8,523 bases of DNA from JAABSQ01 sp041642315 (GCA_041642315.1 JBEPWQ010000154.1:1-8523); one strand, 5' to 3'; positions 1 through 6,804 are shown, numbered from the stretch's first letter. Numbers and translations: made by a program. Notes: generated by a model from the sequence alone, not told the origin.

Positions 1-581
1 GGGCTGTCGAAGTCGGCCAGAATCTCCTTGAGATGACGAAGGTCGGCCGGAGAGAGCATCCCCGGGAAGAGGTTGATGCCGGAGACCTCGGCTTTTTCTC
101 CGGTGGCCAGGGCCTCCACCGTGGCCCTGACCGCCCCGTGAAACCCCTCCATGTGGGTTCCCTGATAGCTGGGGGTGGAGACGTGAACCAGGGGCGGAAG
201 CTCCTGGTCCCGACACATCTCACGGTACTCCCGAATGAACATGGGGACATCGTCTCCGATGGTCTCCGACAGACAGGTGGTGGCGATCCCCACCATCTCC
301 GGCGCATACTGAAGCCGAATGTTTTCCAGGGCGATCTTGAGGTTGGCGCCGCCTCCGAAGATGGCCGTCTCCTCGGCGAAATTGGAGCAGGCGATGTCGG
401 CGGGCTCCTTGAAATGGCTGATCAGGTAGCGCCGAATATAGGTGGAGCATCCCTGGGACCCGTGGAGCAGGGGCACCGCATTGTGGATCCCCTTGAAGAC
501 CAGGGAGGCTCCCAGGGGAGTACAGAGCTTGCAGGCGTTCTGAGTGGCGGTATAGGCCGCCGCCGCAGTGGTCTGTTTCAT
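1..581 (-). CDS. nifN: NifN, nitrogenase cofactor-assembly scaffold beta subunit (3' part missing)
   Basis: NifN pairs with NifE to form the cytoplasmic scaffold on which the NifB-derived iron-sulfur precursor is matured to FeMo-cofactor. The visible 193 residues are the N-terminal part; the gene continues past the left edge, so a fusion to NifB, known in some anaerobes, cannot be judged. Family signatures are NACKLCTPLG (15-24), PLLHGSQGC (37-45), the FGGGANL segment (75-81) and TTCLSETIGDD (101-111). Cys45 matches Azotobacter NifN Cys44, the NifN ligand of the NifEN [4Fe-4S] cluster. Cys20 and Cys103 fall where NifK has its two other P-cluster ligands. The ATG at 581-579 overlaps the nifE TGA as ATGA. 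GGAGG seven bases upstream serves as ribosome site, so translation is probably coupled to nifE. A NifK paralogue is excluded because a true nifK lies two genes upstream and the neighbour is nifE. Confidence 0.95.
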   Translation of the reverse strand, partial: MKQTTAAAAYTATQNACKLCTPLGASLVFKGIHNAVPLLHGSQGCSTYIRRYLISHFKEPADIACSNFAEETAIFGGGANLKIALENIRLQYAPEMVGIATTCLSETIGDDVPMFIREYREMCRDQELPPLVHVSTPSYQGTHMEGFHGAVRATVEALATGEKAEVSGINLFPGMLSPADLRHLKEILADFDS

Positions 582-1951
582 GATACCGCCTCCGTGCGGC
601 CGAGGGACCGGGCCGGCGCAAACCGCCATACCGGACTGGCCACCGAGGCGTAGACCTCCCTGGCGAAGTTGAGCATACCGATATAGCCGGCCAGCGGAGT
701 TTTCCGTTCATGGTTGTGATCGCAGAAGCCGATCCCCATCTTGTAGGCGATGGGCCGTTCCTTGACCCCGCCGATGAACAGATCCGCTTTTTTTTCGATG
801 ATGTACTTGGAGAGTTCCAGGGGATTGGCGTCATCCAGAATCACGGCTCCGTCGTCGCACATCTCTCGAAGCATGGCGTAGTCGGCATCGTTGCCGGTCT
901 GAGAACCGGCCAGGACCACCTCCATGCCGAGGTACCGGAGCGCCTTGATCAGGGAGAAGGCTTTGAAGGCGCCGCCTACGTAAATGGCCGCCTTTTTTCC
1001 CTCAACCCCCTGTTTGATCTTCTGGAGTTCGGGATAGATACGGTTGATCTCGTCCCGGACCATCCCCCTTGTCCTTTCCAGGATATCGGGGTTGTCCCCG
1101 AAATGGTCGGCCACATCGTAAAGGGCCTTGGACATGTCCTCCAGGCCGAAGTAGGAAGCCCGAATGTAGGGGATGCCGTATTTCTCCTTCATCATCTCGG
1201 CCAGGAAGGTCATGGCCCCGGAGCACTGGACCACGTTGAGAGAGGCCCCGTGGGAGCGTCGGATCTCGTCCACCCGTCCGTCTCCGGTCATGACCGAAAC
1301 CACCTTGACCCCCATCCGTTCGTAGTAGTCCTTGATGATCCAGGCCTCGCCGCCGATGTTGAACTCTCCGAGGATGTTGATGCTGAAGGGGCCGATGTCC
1401 TGCGTATTCCCCTGCCCCACCAGTTCGAAGAGGGCGTTGCAGGCGGCCTGGTAGCCGTCCTTCTTGGTCCCCTTGAACCCCTCGGAATGGACCGGCAGCA
1501 CCGGAATTTCTTTTTCCTTGGCCACCTTTCGGCAGACCGCCGCCACATCATCGCCGATGATCCCCACGATGCAGGTGGAGTAGACGAAGGCGGCCTTGGG
1601 GCCGTAGGCGTCGATCAGCTCCGAGAGCGCCTTGTAGAGCTTTTTCTCTCCACCGAAGATGACGTCGTTCTCCCGAAGATCGGTGGAAAAACTCATCCGA
1701 TGAAGGGCCGGTCCCGAAGAAAGCGCTCCCCGGATGTCCCAGGTGTAGGCGGCGCATCCGATGGGACCATGGATCAGGTGAAGGGCGTCCGCAATGGGAT
1801 AGAGGACCACCCGGGAGCCGCAGAAGACGCAGGCCCGCTGGCTGACCGAGCCGGCCAGGCTGTGTTTGCCGCAGGTCATCTTGAAGTCACCGGATCGGCC
1901 CTTCTGATAAATCTGCGATTCGCGTTCTTTGAGTATGGGTATGTTCGACAT
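578..1951 (-). CDS. nifE: NifE, nitrogenase cofactor-assembly scaffold alpha subunit
   Basis: NifE (457 residues, normal family length) forms the alpha half of the NifEN scaffold that converts the NifB product into FeMo-cofactor before delivery to NifDK. The N-terminus has the NifE-type segment LKERESQIYQKG (7-18), then RACVFCGSR (39-47), HGPIGC (61-66), FSTDLRENDVIFGGEKKL (88-105) and YSTCIVGIIGDD (124-135). Cys41, Cys66 and Cys127 match by spacing the three NifE ligands of the Azotobacter cluster (37, 62, 124). Cys243 in VVQCSG corresponds to the residue equivalent to the NifD cofactor ligand. The ATG at 1951 gives the expected family N-terminus. The ribosome site is weak: only a GGA ten bases upstream, after a GC-rich hairpin. 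That suggests lower translation than nifHDK. A gap of 41 bp separates it from nifK, and its stop overlaps the nifN start. Confidence 0.98.
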   Translation of the reverse strand: MSNIPILKERESQIYQKGRSGDFKMTCGKHSLAGSVSQRACVFCGSRVVLYPIADALHLIHGPIGCAAYTWDIRGALSSGPALHRMSFSTDLRENDVIFGGEKKLYKALSELIDAYGPKAAFVYSTCIVGIIGDDVAAVCRKVAKEKEIPVLPVHSEGFKGTKKDGYQAACNALFELVGQGNTQDIGPFSINILGEFNIGGEAWIIKDYYERMGVKVVSVMTGDGRVDEIRRSHGASLNVVQCSGAMTFLAEMMKEKYGIPYIRASYFGLEDMSKALYDVADHFGDNPDILERTRGMVRDEINRIYPELQKIKQGVEGKKAAIYVGGAFKAFSLIKALRYLGMEVVLAGSQTGNDADYAMLREMCDDGAVILDDANPLELSKYIIEKKADLFIGGVKERPIAYKMGIGFCDHNHERKTPLAGYIGMLNFAREVYASVASPVWRFAPARSLGRTEAVS

Positions 1952-1966
1952 AATATTTTTATCCGT

Positions 1967-1990
1967 GGAGCGGCGGGGAACCGCCGCCCC
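1967..1990 (-). other. GC-rich hairpin between nifK and nifE
   Basis: In the minus-strand RNA, ten bases (1990-1981) pair with 1976-1967 around a UUCC loop. The 10-bp stem is nine Watson-Crick pairs plus one G-U wobble. The wobble exists only in the transcribed strand, where the DNA copy of the other strand would have a mismatch. It starts two bases after the nifK TAA. It lacks a downstream U tract and is followed by an A-rich stretch and the nifE ATG, so it is more likely an mRNA-stabilising or processing structure than a rho-independent terminator. The function is inferred. Confidence 0.6.
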
Positions 1991-1992
1991 GG

Positions 1993-3372
1993 TTACATCA
2001 CCAGTTCGAAATCGATGTCGGATGCATCCCGGTCCTGACGGTCCATGAGCGCATCCAGAATTTTTTCCAGAAGCCGAATCCCGCCCTTGTAGCCCACCGT
2101 GGGGAAGTACCCGTGGCCCACCCGGTCCAGAATGGGAAAGCCGTGGCGCACATAGGGGATGTCTTCATCCTTGGCGATATATTTGACATAGCTGTTGCCG
2201 ATGACCAGATCCACCGGCTGGTTCTTGATCCACTGATGGAAGAGGAACATGTCGCCGGCCGACTTGATCTTTACCTCCTGCGGCACACCGGACGTCGCCT
2301 CCTCCATGGCCTTGACCCACTTCTTGCCCGCCGGGGTGCCGGTGACCGCGTAGGCCGGAACCATGTCGATGGAGGCCAGAAACTTGGTCAGAGCCAGGAG
2401 CTGGTCGGGATCACCCACCAGGCCGACCCGCTTGCCGTAAAAATACTGGTGCATGTCGGAGATGACGTCCAGAAGCTGCCCCCGCTCAAAATTGATGGAA
2501 TCGGGCACATTGACCCCGGCCATCCGCCGCAGGGTATCCACGAACAGATCGGTGGCGTGAAGCCCGATGGGCAGGTCGATGATCTCGCAGGGCACCTTGC
2601 ACTTGGCGTCCAGGGCCCGGGCCGCGGCCATGGCGGCGATGCGGCCCATGGCCACCGTTCCCAAGCTGGAGCCGGTCCGCTTCAGATCGGCCACCGTGAC
2701 CCCGCCCTCGGGATACATCTTGAACTTTCCGGTCATGGGGCCGTTGAGGACCTTGGAGGTGTCGGGAAAAAGGATGTGTTTGATCCCCATTTCCCCTGCG
2801 ATCCGTTTGATCTCCTCCATGTCGGCGGGTTCCACGAACCCTGGGATGAGGTTGATCACCTTGGATCTATGCTCGCCGGCCTCCGAGAAATAGTCGACCA
2901 TTCCCTTTACCATGTTGGAATACCCGGTGACATGGGAGCCTACATAGCTGGGGGTGCTGGCATGAATGACATATTTGCCTTCAGGAATCTTGCCCTCGTT
3001 GAGCGCCTTGCGGGCGATCTGGGGAATGTCGTCCCCGATGGTTTCCGAGAGGCAGGTGGTGTGGACGGCGATCACCTCCGGATCATAGACGGTGAACATG
3101 TTGTTGATGGCCTGGAGCAGGTTGGCCTGCCCGCCGAATACCGAGGCACCTTCGGTGAAGGCGCTGGTGGCGGCCATGACCGGCTCTTTGTAGTGGCGGG
3201 TCAGGGTGGACCGGTGATAGGCGTAACACCCCTGAGACCCGTGGCTGTGGGGCAGACAGCCGTGGATGCCCAGGGCCGCGTACATGGCCCCGATGGGCTG
3301 ACAGGTCTTGGCCGGGTTGACGGTCAAGGCTTTGCGTTCATGAACTTCTGTGGGGGTATGTTTCAGCAGCAT
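1993..3372 (-). CDS. nifK: NifK, nitrogenase MoFe protein beta subunit
   Basis: NifK joins NifD in the alpha2beta2 MoFe protein and shares the P-cluster that relays electrons from NifH to FeMo-cofactor. The P-cluster cysteines are visible in NPAKTCQPIG (Cys24), HGSQGC (Cys49) and HTTCLSETIGDD (Cys107), equivalent to Azotobacter beta 70, 95 and 153. At 459 residues it is about 50 shorter than Azotobacter NifK. The missing part is the N-terminal extension, which is the normal state in anaerobic-type nitrogenases, not a truncation. The ATG at 3372 is the only start codon after the preceding in-frame stop. Its AAGGAG site sits 13 bases upstream, longer than usual. It follows nifD by 47 bp containing a hairpin, and is followed by a hairpin before nifE. 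Confidence 0.99.
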   Translation of the reverse strand: MLLKHTPTEVHERKALTVNPAKTCQPIGAMYAALGIHGCLPHSHGSQGCYAYHRSTLTRHYKEPVMAATSAFTEGASVFGGQANLLQAINNMFTVYDPEVIAVHTTCLSETIGDDIPQIARKALNEGKIPEGKYVIHASTPSYVGSHVTGYSNMVKGMVDYFSEAGEHRSKVINLIPGFVEPADMEEIKRIAGEMGIKHILFPDTSKVLNGPMTGKFKMYPEGGVTVADLKRTGSSLGTVAMGRIAAMAAARALDAKCKVPCEIIDLPIGLHATDLFVDTLRRMAGVNVPDSINFERGQLLDVISDMHQYFYGKRVGLVGDPDQLLALTKFLASIDMVPAYAVTGTPAGKKWVKAMEEATSGVPQEVKIKSAGDMFLFHQWIKNQPVDLVIGNSYVKYIAKDEDIPYVRHGFPILDRVGHGYFPTVGYKGGIRLLEKILDALMDRQDRDASDIDFELVM

Positions 3373-3385
3373 GGCTTTATCATTT

Positions 3386-3391
3386 CTCCTT
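3386..3391 (-). promoter_or_regulatory. Ribosome binding site of nifK, unusually distant
   Basis: AAGGAG lies 13 bases before the nifK ATG, against 6 to 10 for the other well-placed sites in this operon. No alternative start exists in frame between the upstream TGA and ATG 3372. A six-codon out-of-frame ATG mini-ORF begins two bases after the site and overlaps the nifK start, but it is too close to the site to be convincing. Confidence 0.6.
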
Positions 3392-3400
3392 CGTTTTCAT

Positions 3401-3419
3401 TCGCGTCCCTGCGACGCGA
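3401..3419 (-). other. Hairpin between nifD and nifK
   Basis: Immediately after the nifD TGA the RNA has a perfect 7-bp stem (3419-3413 with 3407-3401) around a GCAGG loop. There is no U tract behind it, so termination is not expected. It may protect the 3' end of processed nifHD-containing transcripts or separate the translation of nifD and nifK. The structure is read from the sequence; the role is inferred. Confidence 0.5.
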
Positions 3420-5084
3420 TCAGTCCCAGGCGTAGGTGGCGGCCAGTTCGGGGTTTGTCTGCCAGGGAGCCTTGATGTAGCGCCAGATCTTGCTGTGCAC
3501 CATTCGATCGATCTCCTTGTAGAAGTTGATCGCACCGGTGAACCCGGCGTAGGGGCCTCCGTAATCGTAGCTGTGAAGCTGCTTCATCGGGATGCCGTGC
3601 TTCTGGACCGCATACTTTTCCTTGATCCCGGCGCAGAAAATGTCGGGCTGAAAGGTCTCGATCAGCCAGTCGGCCTCGTACTGGGTGATGTCGTCGATCA
3701 CCATGGAGCCGTCTTTCATCTGGGGCATCATACCCTCGTAATCGGCCAGGAGGTTTTCCGCCGTCAGTTTTTCCAGCTGTTCCGGGGTTTTTCTGGGTCG
3801 ATACCGCTTTTCATCCGGTTCCACCTTCAGCTCCTCAATGTTCCGACTGTCGGCGTCGACCTTGATCTCGGACAATACCTTACGCCCCTCGTAGTCGTCC
3901 CGGTGGGCGAACTCGTACCCGGCGGAGATGGTGGTCATGCCCAGCTCTTTGAACAGCTCCTGGTAGTGGTGGGCCCGGGAGCCGCCCACGAACATCATGG
4001 CCCGCTTGCCCTCGGTGCGGGGCCGAATCTCGTCCCGGGTCTGTTCCACCGCAGGCATTTCCTCTGCGATCACCGTCTCGACCCGCTCCATGAGATTGGG
4101 ATCATCGAAATACCGGGCGATCTTTCGAAGGGATTTTGCGGTGGCTTCGGCCCCGATAAAGTTGACCTTGATCCAGGGGATCCCGTATTTGGTCTCCATC
4201 ATTTCGGCCACATAGTTGATGGACCGGTGACACATAATCATATTGAGATCCGCGGTATGAGCCTTGGCGAATTTGTCGTAGCTGGAGTTGCCGCTGAAGG
4301 TGGAGACCAGGTGGAGTCCGCACCTGTCGAACAACCGTTCGATCTCGAAGGCGTCGCCGCCGATATTGTATTCCCCGAGCAGGTTGACCTTGTATTCGCC
4401 TTCGTCCACCTCGTCATTCGTGCCGATGACGTGCTTGAAGATTTCATTGTTTGCGATGTGGTGGCCGGCCGACTGGCTGACCCCCTTGTATCCCTCACAG
4501 GAGAACCCGAAGACATTGATTCCCAACTTTTTCTTCATCTCCCGGCAGACCGAGTGGATATCGTCGCCGATCAGCCCCACCGGGCAGGTGGCAAATACCG
4601 CGATGGCTTTGGGATGAAAGATGTCGTAGGCCTCCTGAATGGCCTGCTTCAGTTTCTTTTCTCCGCCGAAGATGATCTCCTCATCCTGCATGTCGGTGGA
4701 AAAACAGTAGGGCATGAAGTTGTGGCGGTCCGGGGTGGTGGAGGCGTCGGTCTGGTTCCGCCGGGTGAGCCAGCTGTAGAACCCGCACCCGATGGGACCG
4801 TGGGTGATGTTGACGATGTCCCGGGTGGGTCCCAGGACCACCCCCTTGCACCCGGCGTAGCAACAGCCGCGCTGACCGATCAGGCCGGGAACGGTTCTGA
4901 CATTGGACTGAATCTGAGGCACGTTGTCGCCTTCGACCCGGTTGACCACGATTCCCTTGGCCCGCTTTCGGGCGACCTTGGTGGGATACTTGGAAAGCAT
5001 CTCCTCCTTGAGCTTTTCGGGGTCCATCCCTTCGAATTCCAATTTTTCTTTTTCCATTTCCTGGTCTTTTTCTGCCTTTGCCAT
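3420..5084 (-). CDS. nifD: NifD, nitrogenase MoFe protein alpha subunit
   Basis: NifD binds FeMo-cofactor, where N2 is reduced. P-cluster ligands are Cys74 (RGCCYAGCKGV), Cys100 (HGPIGC) and Cys167 (FATCPVGLIGDD), equivalent to Azotobacter alpha 62, 88 and 154. Cofactor ligands are Cys285 (IMCHRSINY) and His504 (LHSYDYGGPY), equivalent to Cys275 and His442. Gln204 and His208 in VSQSAGHH match the substrate-pocket Gln191 and His195. All residues needed for a working MoFe protein are present. At 554 residues it is longer than Azotobacter NifD because of an insertion of about 50 residues between the two cofactor ligands (roughly 395-450, charged and Glu/Lys-rich), as in Clostridium pasteurianum and other anaerobes. 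The FeMo ligand context and the accompanying nifEN argue against a vanadium or iron-only enzyme; no anfG/vnfG-like gene follows. The ATG has AAGGAG eight bases upstream, 26 bp after nifI2. Confidence 0.99.
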   Translation of the reverse strand: MAKAEKDQEMEKEKLEFEGMDPEKLKEEMLSKYPTKVARKRAKGIVVNRVEGDNVPQIQSNVRTVPGLIGQRGCCYAGCKGVVLGPTRDIVNITHGPIGCGFYSWLTRRNQTDASTTPDRHNFMPYCFSTDMQDEEIIFGGEKKLKQAIQEAYDIFHPKAIAVFATCPVGLIGDDIHSVCREMKKKLGINVFGFSCEGYKGVSQSAGHHIANNEIFKHVIGTNDEVDEGEYKVNLLGEYNIGGDAFEIERLFDRCGLHLVSTFSGNSSYDKFAKAHTADLNMIMCHRSINYVAEMMETKYGIPWIKVNFIGAEATAKSLRKIARYFDDPNLMERVETVIAEEMPAVEQTRDEIRPRTEGKRAMMFVGGSRAHHYQELFKELGMTTISAGYEFAHRDDYEGRKVLSEIKVDADSRNIEELKVEPDEKRYRPRKTPEQLEKLTAENLLADYEGMMPQMKDGSMVIDDITQYEADWLIETFQPDIFCAGIKEKYAVQKHGIPMKQLHSYDYGGPYAGFTGAINFYKEIDRMVHSKIWRYIKAPWQTNPELAATYAWD

Positions 5085-5110
5085 ATCTCTTACTCCTTGG
5101 GAGATTCTAT

Positions 5111-5497
5111 TTAATGGGTGACGTCATCCAGAACATCGTCGCCGCGCTCGCCGGTCCGCACTCGAAGTGCATCGTGACACGGCAGCACGAAAATCATGCC
5201 GTCTCCCGGCTTGCCGGTCTTGTTGACCCGGATGATGGTTTTCACCGTTTTGCCCACCAGCTTGTCCGGCACCACGATCAGCAGGGCCCGCTTCGGGATC
5301 AGTCGGCCGCTCTCGCCGAGCTGGGCTATGGCTTCTTCGTAGCCCTTTTCCGCCCCTTCCAGCAGGTGAAGGTCCACCAACCCCTTTCCGCGGCCCAATG
5401 CCTCCCAACCGGTCATGGAGGAAATACCGGCCTCGGACAGGGCCTGCTTGGTCTGGTTCATCTTGTTCATTCGAACGATGGCCATGACTTCTTTCAT
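5111..5497 (-). CDS. nifI2: NifI2, PII-family post-translational regulator of nitrogenase
   Basis: A 128-residue PII-like protein. In Methanococcus maripaludis, NifI1 and NifI2 act together, binding the MoFe protein and blocking activity when 2-oxoglutarate falls after ammonium addition. The N-terminal strand and helix are MKEVMAIVRMNKMNQTKQAL (1-20). GRGKG is at 35-39, a T-loop region unlike GlnB and lacking its uridylylated tyrosine context spans about 36-58, TGKPGDG at 94-100 and RVRTGERG at 112-119 form the nucleotide-binding part. The stretch PCHDA (106-110) carries a Cys-His pair where I would expect more hydrophobic residues in this family. The gene overlaps nifI1 by ATGA (5494-5497), implying coupled synthesis of the partner. 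GAGG stands seven bases before the ATG. It ends with TAA 26 bp before nifD. Its position between nifH and nifD is diagnostic and separates it from glnB/glnK. Confidence 0.97.
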   Translation of the reverse strand: MKEVMAIVRMNKMNQTKQALSEAGISSMTGWEALGRGKGLVDLHLLEGAEKGYEEAIAQLGESGRLIPKRALLIVVPDKLVGKTVKTIIRVNKTGKPGDGMIFVLPCHDALRVRTGERGDDVLDDVTH

Positions 5498-5850
5498 ATC
5501 TCCACCTCTTCGGTCTCTCCGTCGGCCTTCTGTTTGATCCCCGAGCTGATGGTGTAAGATTCCAGCACCGGGACGATGAAGATTTTTCCGTCGCCGAAGG
5601 CCCCTTTTTCGCCGGTCCGGGCCGCATTGATAATGGTCTTGACGGCGAAATCCTTGTCCCCGTCGTTGACCACGGTCAGGAGCATCTCTTTGGGAATCTC
5701 ATCATAGGTCACTTCGCCGATTTTGATGCCCCGCTGTTTGCCGCGGCCCACCACCGACATTTTGGTGACCCCGGGGAAACCGGCTTCCATCAGGGCGGCC
5801 AATACGTTATCTACTTTTTCGGGTCTCACGATCGATCGAATCATAATCAT
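5494..5850 (-). CDS. nifI1: NifI1, PII-family post-translational regulator of nitrogenase
   Basis: First of the paired nitrogenase-specific PII proteins, 118 residues. With NifI2 it is expected to sense 2-oxoglutarate and adenine nucleotides and to inhibit NifDK directly, as shown in Methanococcus. Visible features are the PII N-terminal strand MIMIRSIVRPEK (1-12), the helix to about residue 22, GRGKQRG (35-41) leading into a shortened T-loop, and RTGEKGAFGDGKIFIVPV (78-95), which forms the nucleotide-binding B-loop and following strand. The C-terminus continues as a polar, acidic tail (about 103-118) beyond the core fold. The start ATG at 5850 has AAAGGAG nine bases upstream, inside the 17-bp gap after the nifH stop. 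The internal ATG two codons later is less likely, as it lengthens the spacing to 15. Confidence 0.97.
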   Translation of the reverse strand: MIMIRSIVRPEKVDNVLAALMEAGFPGVTKMSVVGRGKQRGIKIGEVTYDEIPKEMLLTVVNDGDKDFAVKTIINAARTGEKGAFGDGKIFIVPVLESYTISSGIKQKADGETEEVEI

Positions 5851-5867
5851 GGGGTATGTCTCCTTTT

Positions 5868-6692
5868 CTAAGCGGCGATGCCGTAATCAATCAACAGTTT
5901 TTCCAGTTCTTCGATCTCCAGGGGGGTGGGAACCACCATTATGTCATTGGCATCGATTTTTTTGGCCAGGGACCGGTATTCGTCGGCCTGAGGGTGCTTG
6001 GGATCAAACTCGATAACCGTCTGACGATTGAGTTCCGCCCGTTGAACCATGTTGTCCCGGGGGACGAAGTGGATCATCTGAGTGCCCAGCCGGTCGGCCA
6101 GGGCCTCGATCAGCTCTTTTTCATTGTCGGTCTTTCGGCTGTTGCAGATCAGTCCGCCCAGTCGAACCCCCCCGGCCTCGGCGAACTTGACGATTCCCTT
6201 GCAGATGTTGTTGGCCGCGTACATGGCCATCATTTCGCCGGAGACCACGATATAGATCTCTTGCGCCTTGCCTTCCCGGATGGGCATGGCGAATCCGCCG
6301 CAGACCACGTCGCCGAGTACGTCATAAAAGACATAGTCGAGATCCTCACTCTCGGAATAGGCCCCCAGCTGCTCCAGAAGATTGATGGAGGTGATAATCC
6401 CGCGGCCGGCGCAGCCCACACCCGGCTCCGGCCCGCCCGACTCGACGCAGAGGCTGCCCTGAAAGCCGGCTTTTCGGACATCCTCCAGTTCCACATCTTC
6501 ACCTTCTTCCCGAAGCGTGTCCAGGACCGTCCGCTGGGCCAACCCGCCCAGCAGCAGCCGGGTGGAATCGGCTTTGGGGTCGCATCCCACCACCATAACC
6601 TTGTGTCCCGCCTCGGAGAGGCCGGCTACAGTGTTCTGAGTGGTGGTGGATTTTCCGATACCGCCTTTTCCGTAGATAGCGACTTTTCTCAT
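5868..6692 (-). CDS. nifH: NifH, nitrogenase Fe protein (dinitrogenase reductase)
   Basis: The Fe protein is an ATP-dependent homodimer that passes single electrons from its [4Fe-4S] cluster to NifDK and also acts in cofactor maturation. Residues 8-16 (GKGGIGKST) are the P-loop and VGCDPKADSTR (35-45) is Switch I. Cys94 (GVGCAGRG) and Cys131 (VVCGGFAMPI) are the intersubunit cluster ligands, equivalent to Azotobacter 97 and 132. Arg97 is the arginine that DraT ADP-ribosylates in organisms having that system; nothing here shows whether DraT exists. The length of 274 residues is normal. I start at ATG 6692, ten bases after AAGGAG, giving the usual MRKVAIYGKGG terminus. A TTG two codons upstream (6698) is only four bases from the site. 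It is the first gene of the operon, behind a sigma-54 promoter and a leader of about 100 nt. Confidence 0.99.
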   Translation of the reverse strand: MRKVAIYGKGGIGKSTTTQNTVAGLSEAGHKVMVVGCDPKADSTRLLLGGLAQRTVLDTLREEGEDVELEDVRKAGFQGSLCVESGGPEPGVGCAGRGIITSINLLEQLGAYSESEDLDYVFYDVLGDVVCGGFAMPIREGKAQEIYIVVSGEMMAMYAANNICKGIVKFAEAGGVRLGGLICNSRKTDNEKELIEALADRLGTQMIHFVPRDNMVQRAELNRQTVIEFDPKHPQADEYRSLAKKIDANDIMVVPTPLEIEELEKLLIDYGIAA

Positions 6693-6702
6693 TTTCAAAT
6701 TT

Positions 6703-6708
6703 CTCCTT
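6703..6708 (-). promoter_or_regulatory. Ribosome binding site of nifH
   Basis: AAGGAG within TAAAGGAGAA. It decides the start: the gap is ten bases to ATG 6692 but only four to the upstream in-frame TTG at 6698. The ATG also gives the family-typical N-terminus. Confidence 0.85.
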
Positions 6709-6745
6709 TAGTCCCGCAATAAAAATGGATGGAATTTATCTGTTT

Positions 6746-6791
6746 GTATCGCGCCCTGTTCCGGCACTTCCAAAACCATTCGGCGCGACAC
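6746..6791 (-). promoter_or_regulatory. Stem-loop at the 5' end of the predicted nifH leader
   Basis: In the minus-strand RNA, 6791-6782 pairs with 6755-6746 as a 10-bp stem (nine Watson-Crick pairs, one G-U). After an asymmetric internal loop (five bases against two), 6776-6770 pairs with 6764-6758 as a 7-bp stem with two G-U pairs and an AAGUG loop. The predicted transcription start is only about three bases upstream, so nearly the first thing transcribed is this hairpin. All three wobbles pair only in this strand, supporting RNA rather than DNA function. There is no U tract right behind it, so it is not an intrinsic terminator. A stabilising 5' structure or a protein-binding leader is inferred; it matches no riboswitch class I know. 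Confidence 0.55.
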
Positions 6792-6804
6792 TGGTGACGA
6801 AGAG

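Noticed and set aside
710..5114. Very long plus-strand open frames (about 440 to 540 codons) opposite nifE, nifK and nifD.
   Set aside because: They are antisense shadows of well-identified minus-strand genes in GC-rich DNA. Their translations match no family I recognise, and the minus-strand products keep all catalytic residues.
6696..6698. TTG as start codon of nifH.
   Set aside because: It lies only four bases from the ribosome site; ATG 6692 has better spacing and gives the family-typical N-terminus.
6746..6791. The nifH leader stem-loop as an intrinsic terminator or attenuator.
   Set aside because: The only U run (five bases) is about 20 bases away from the stem and nothing links the two.
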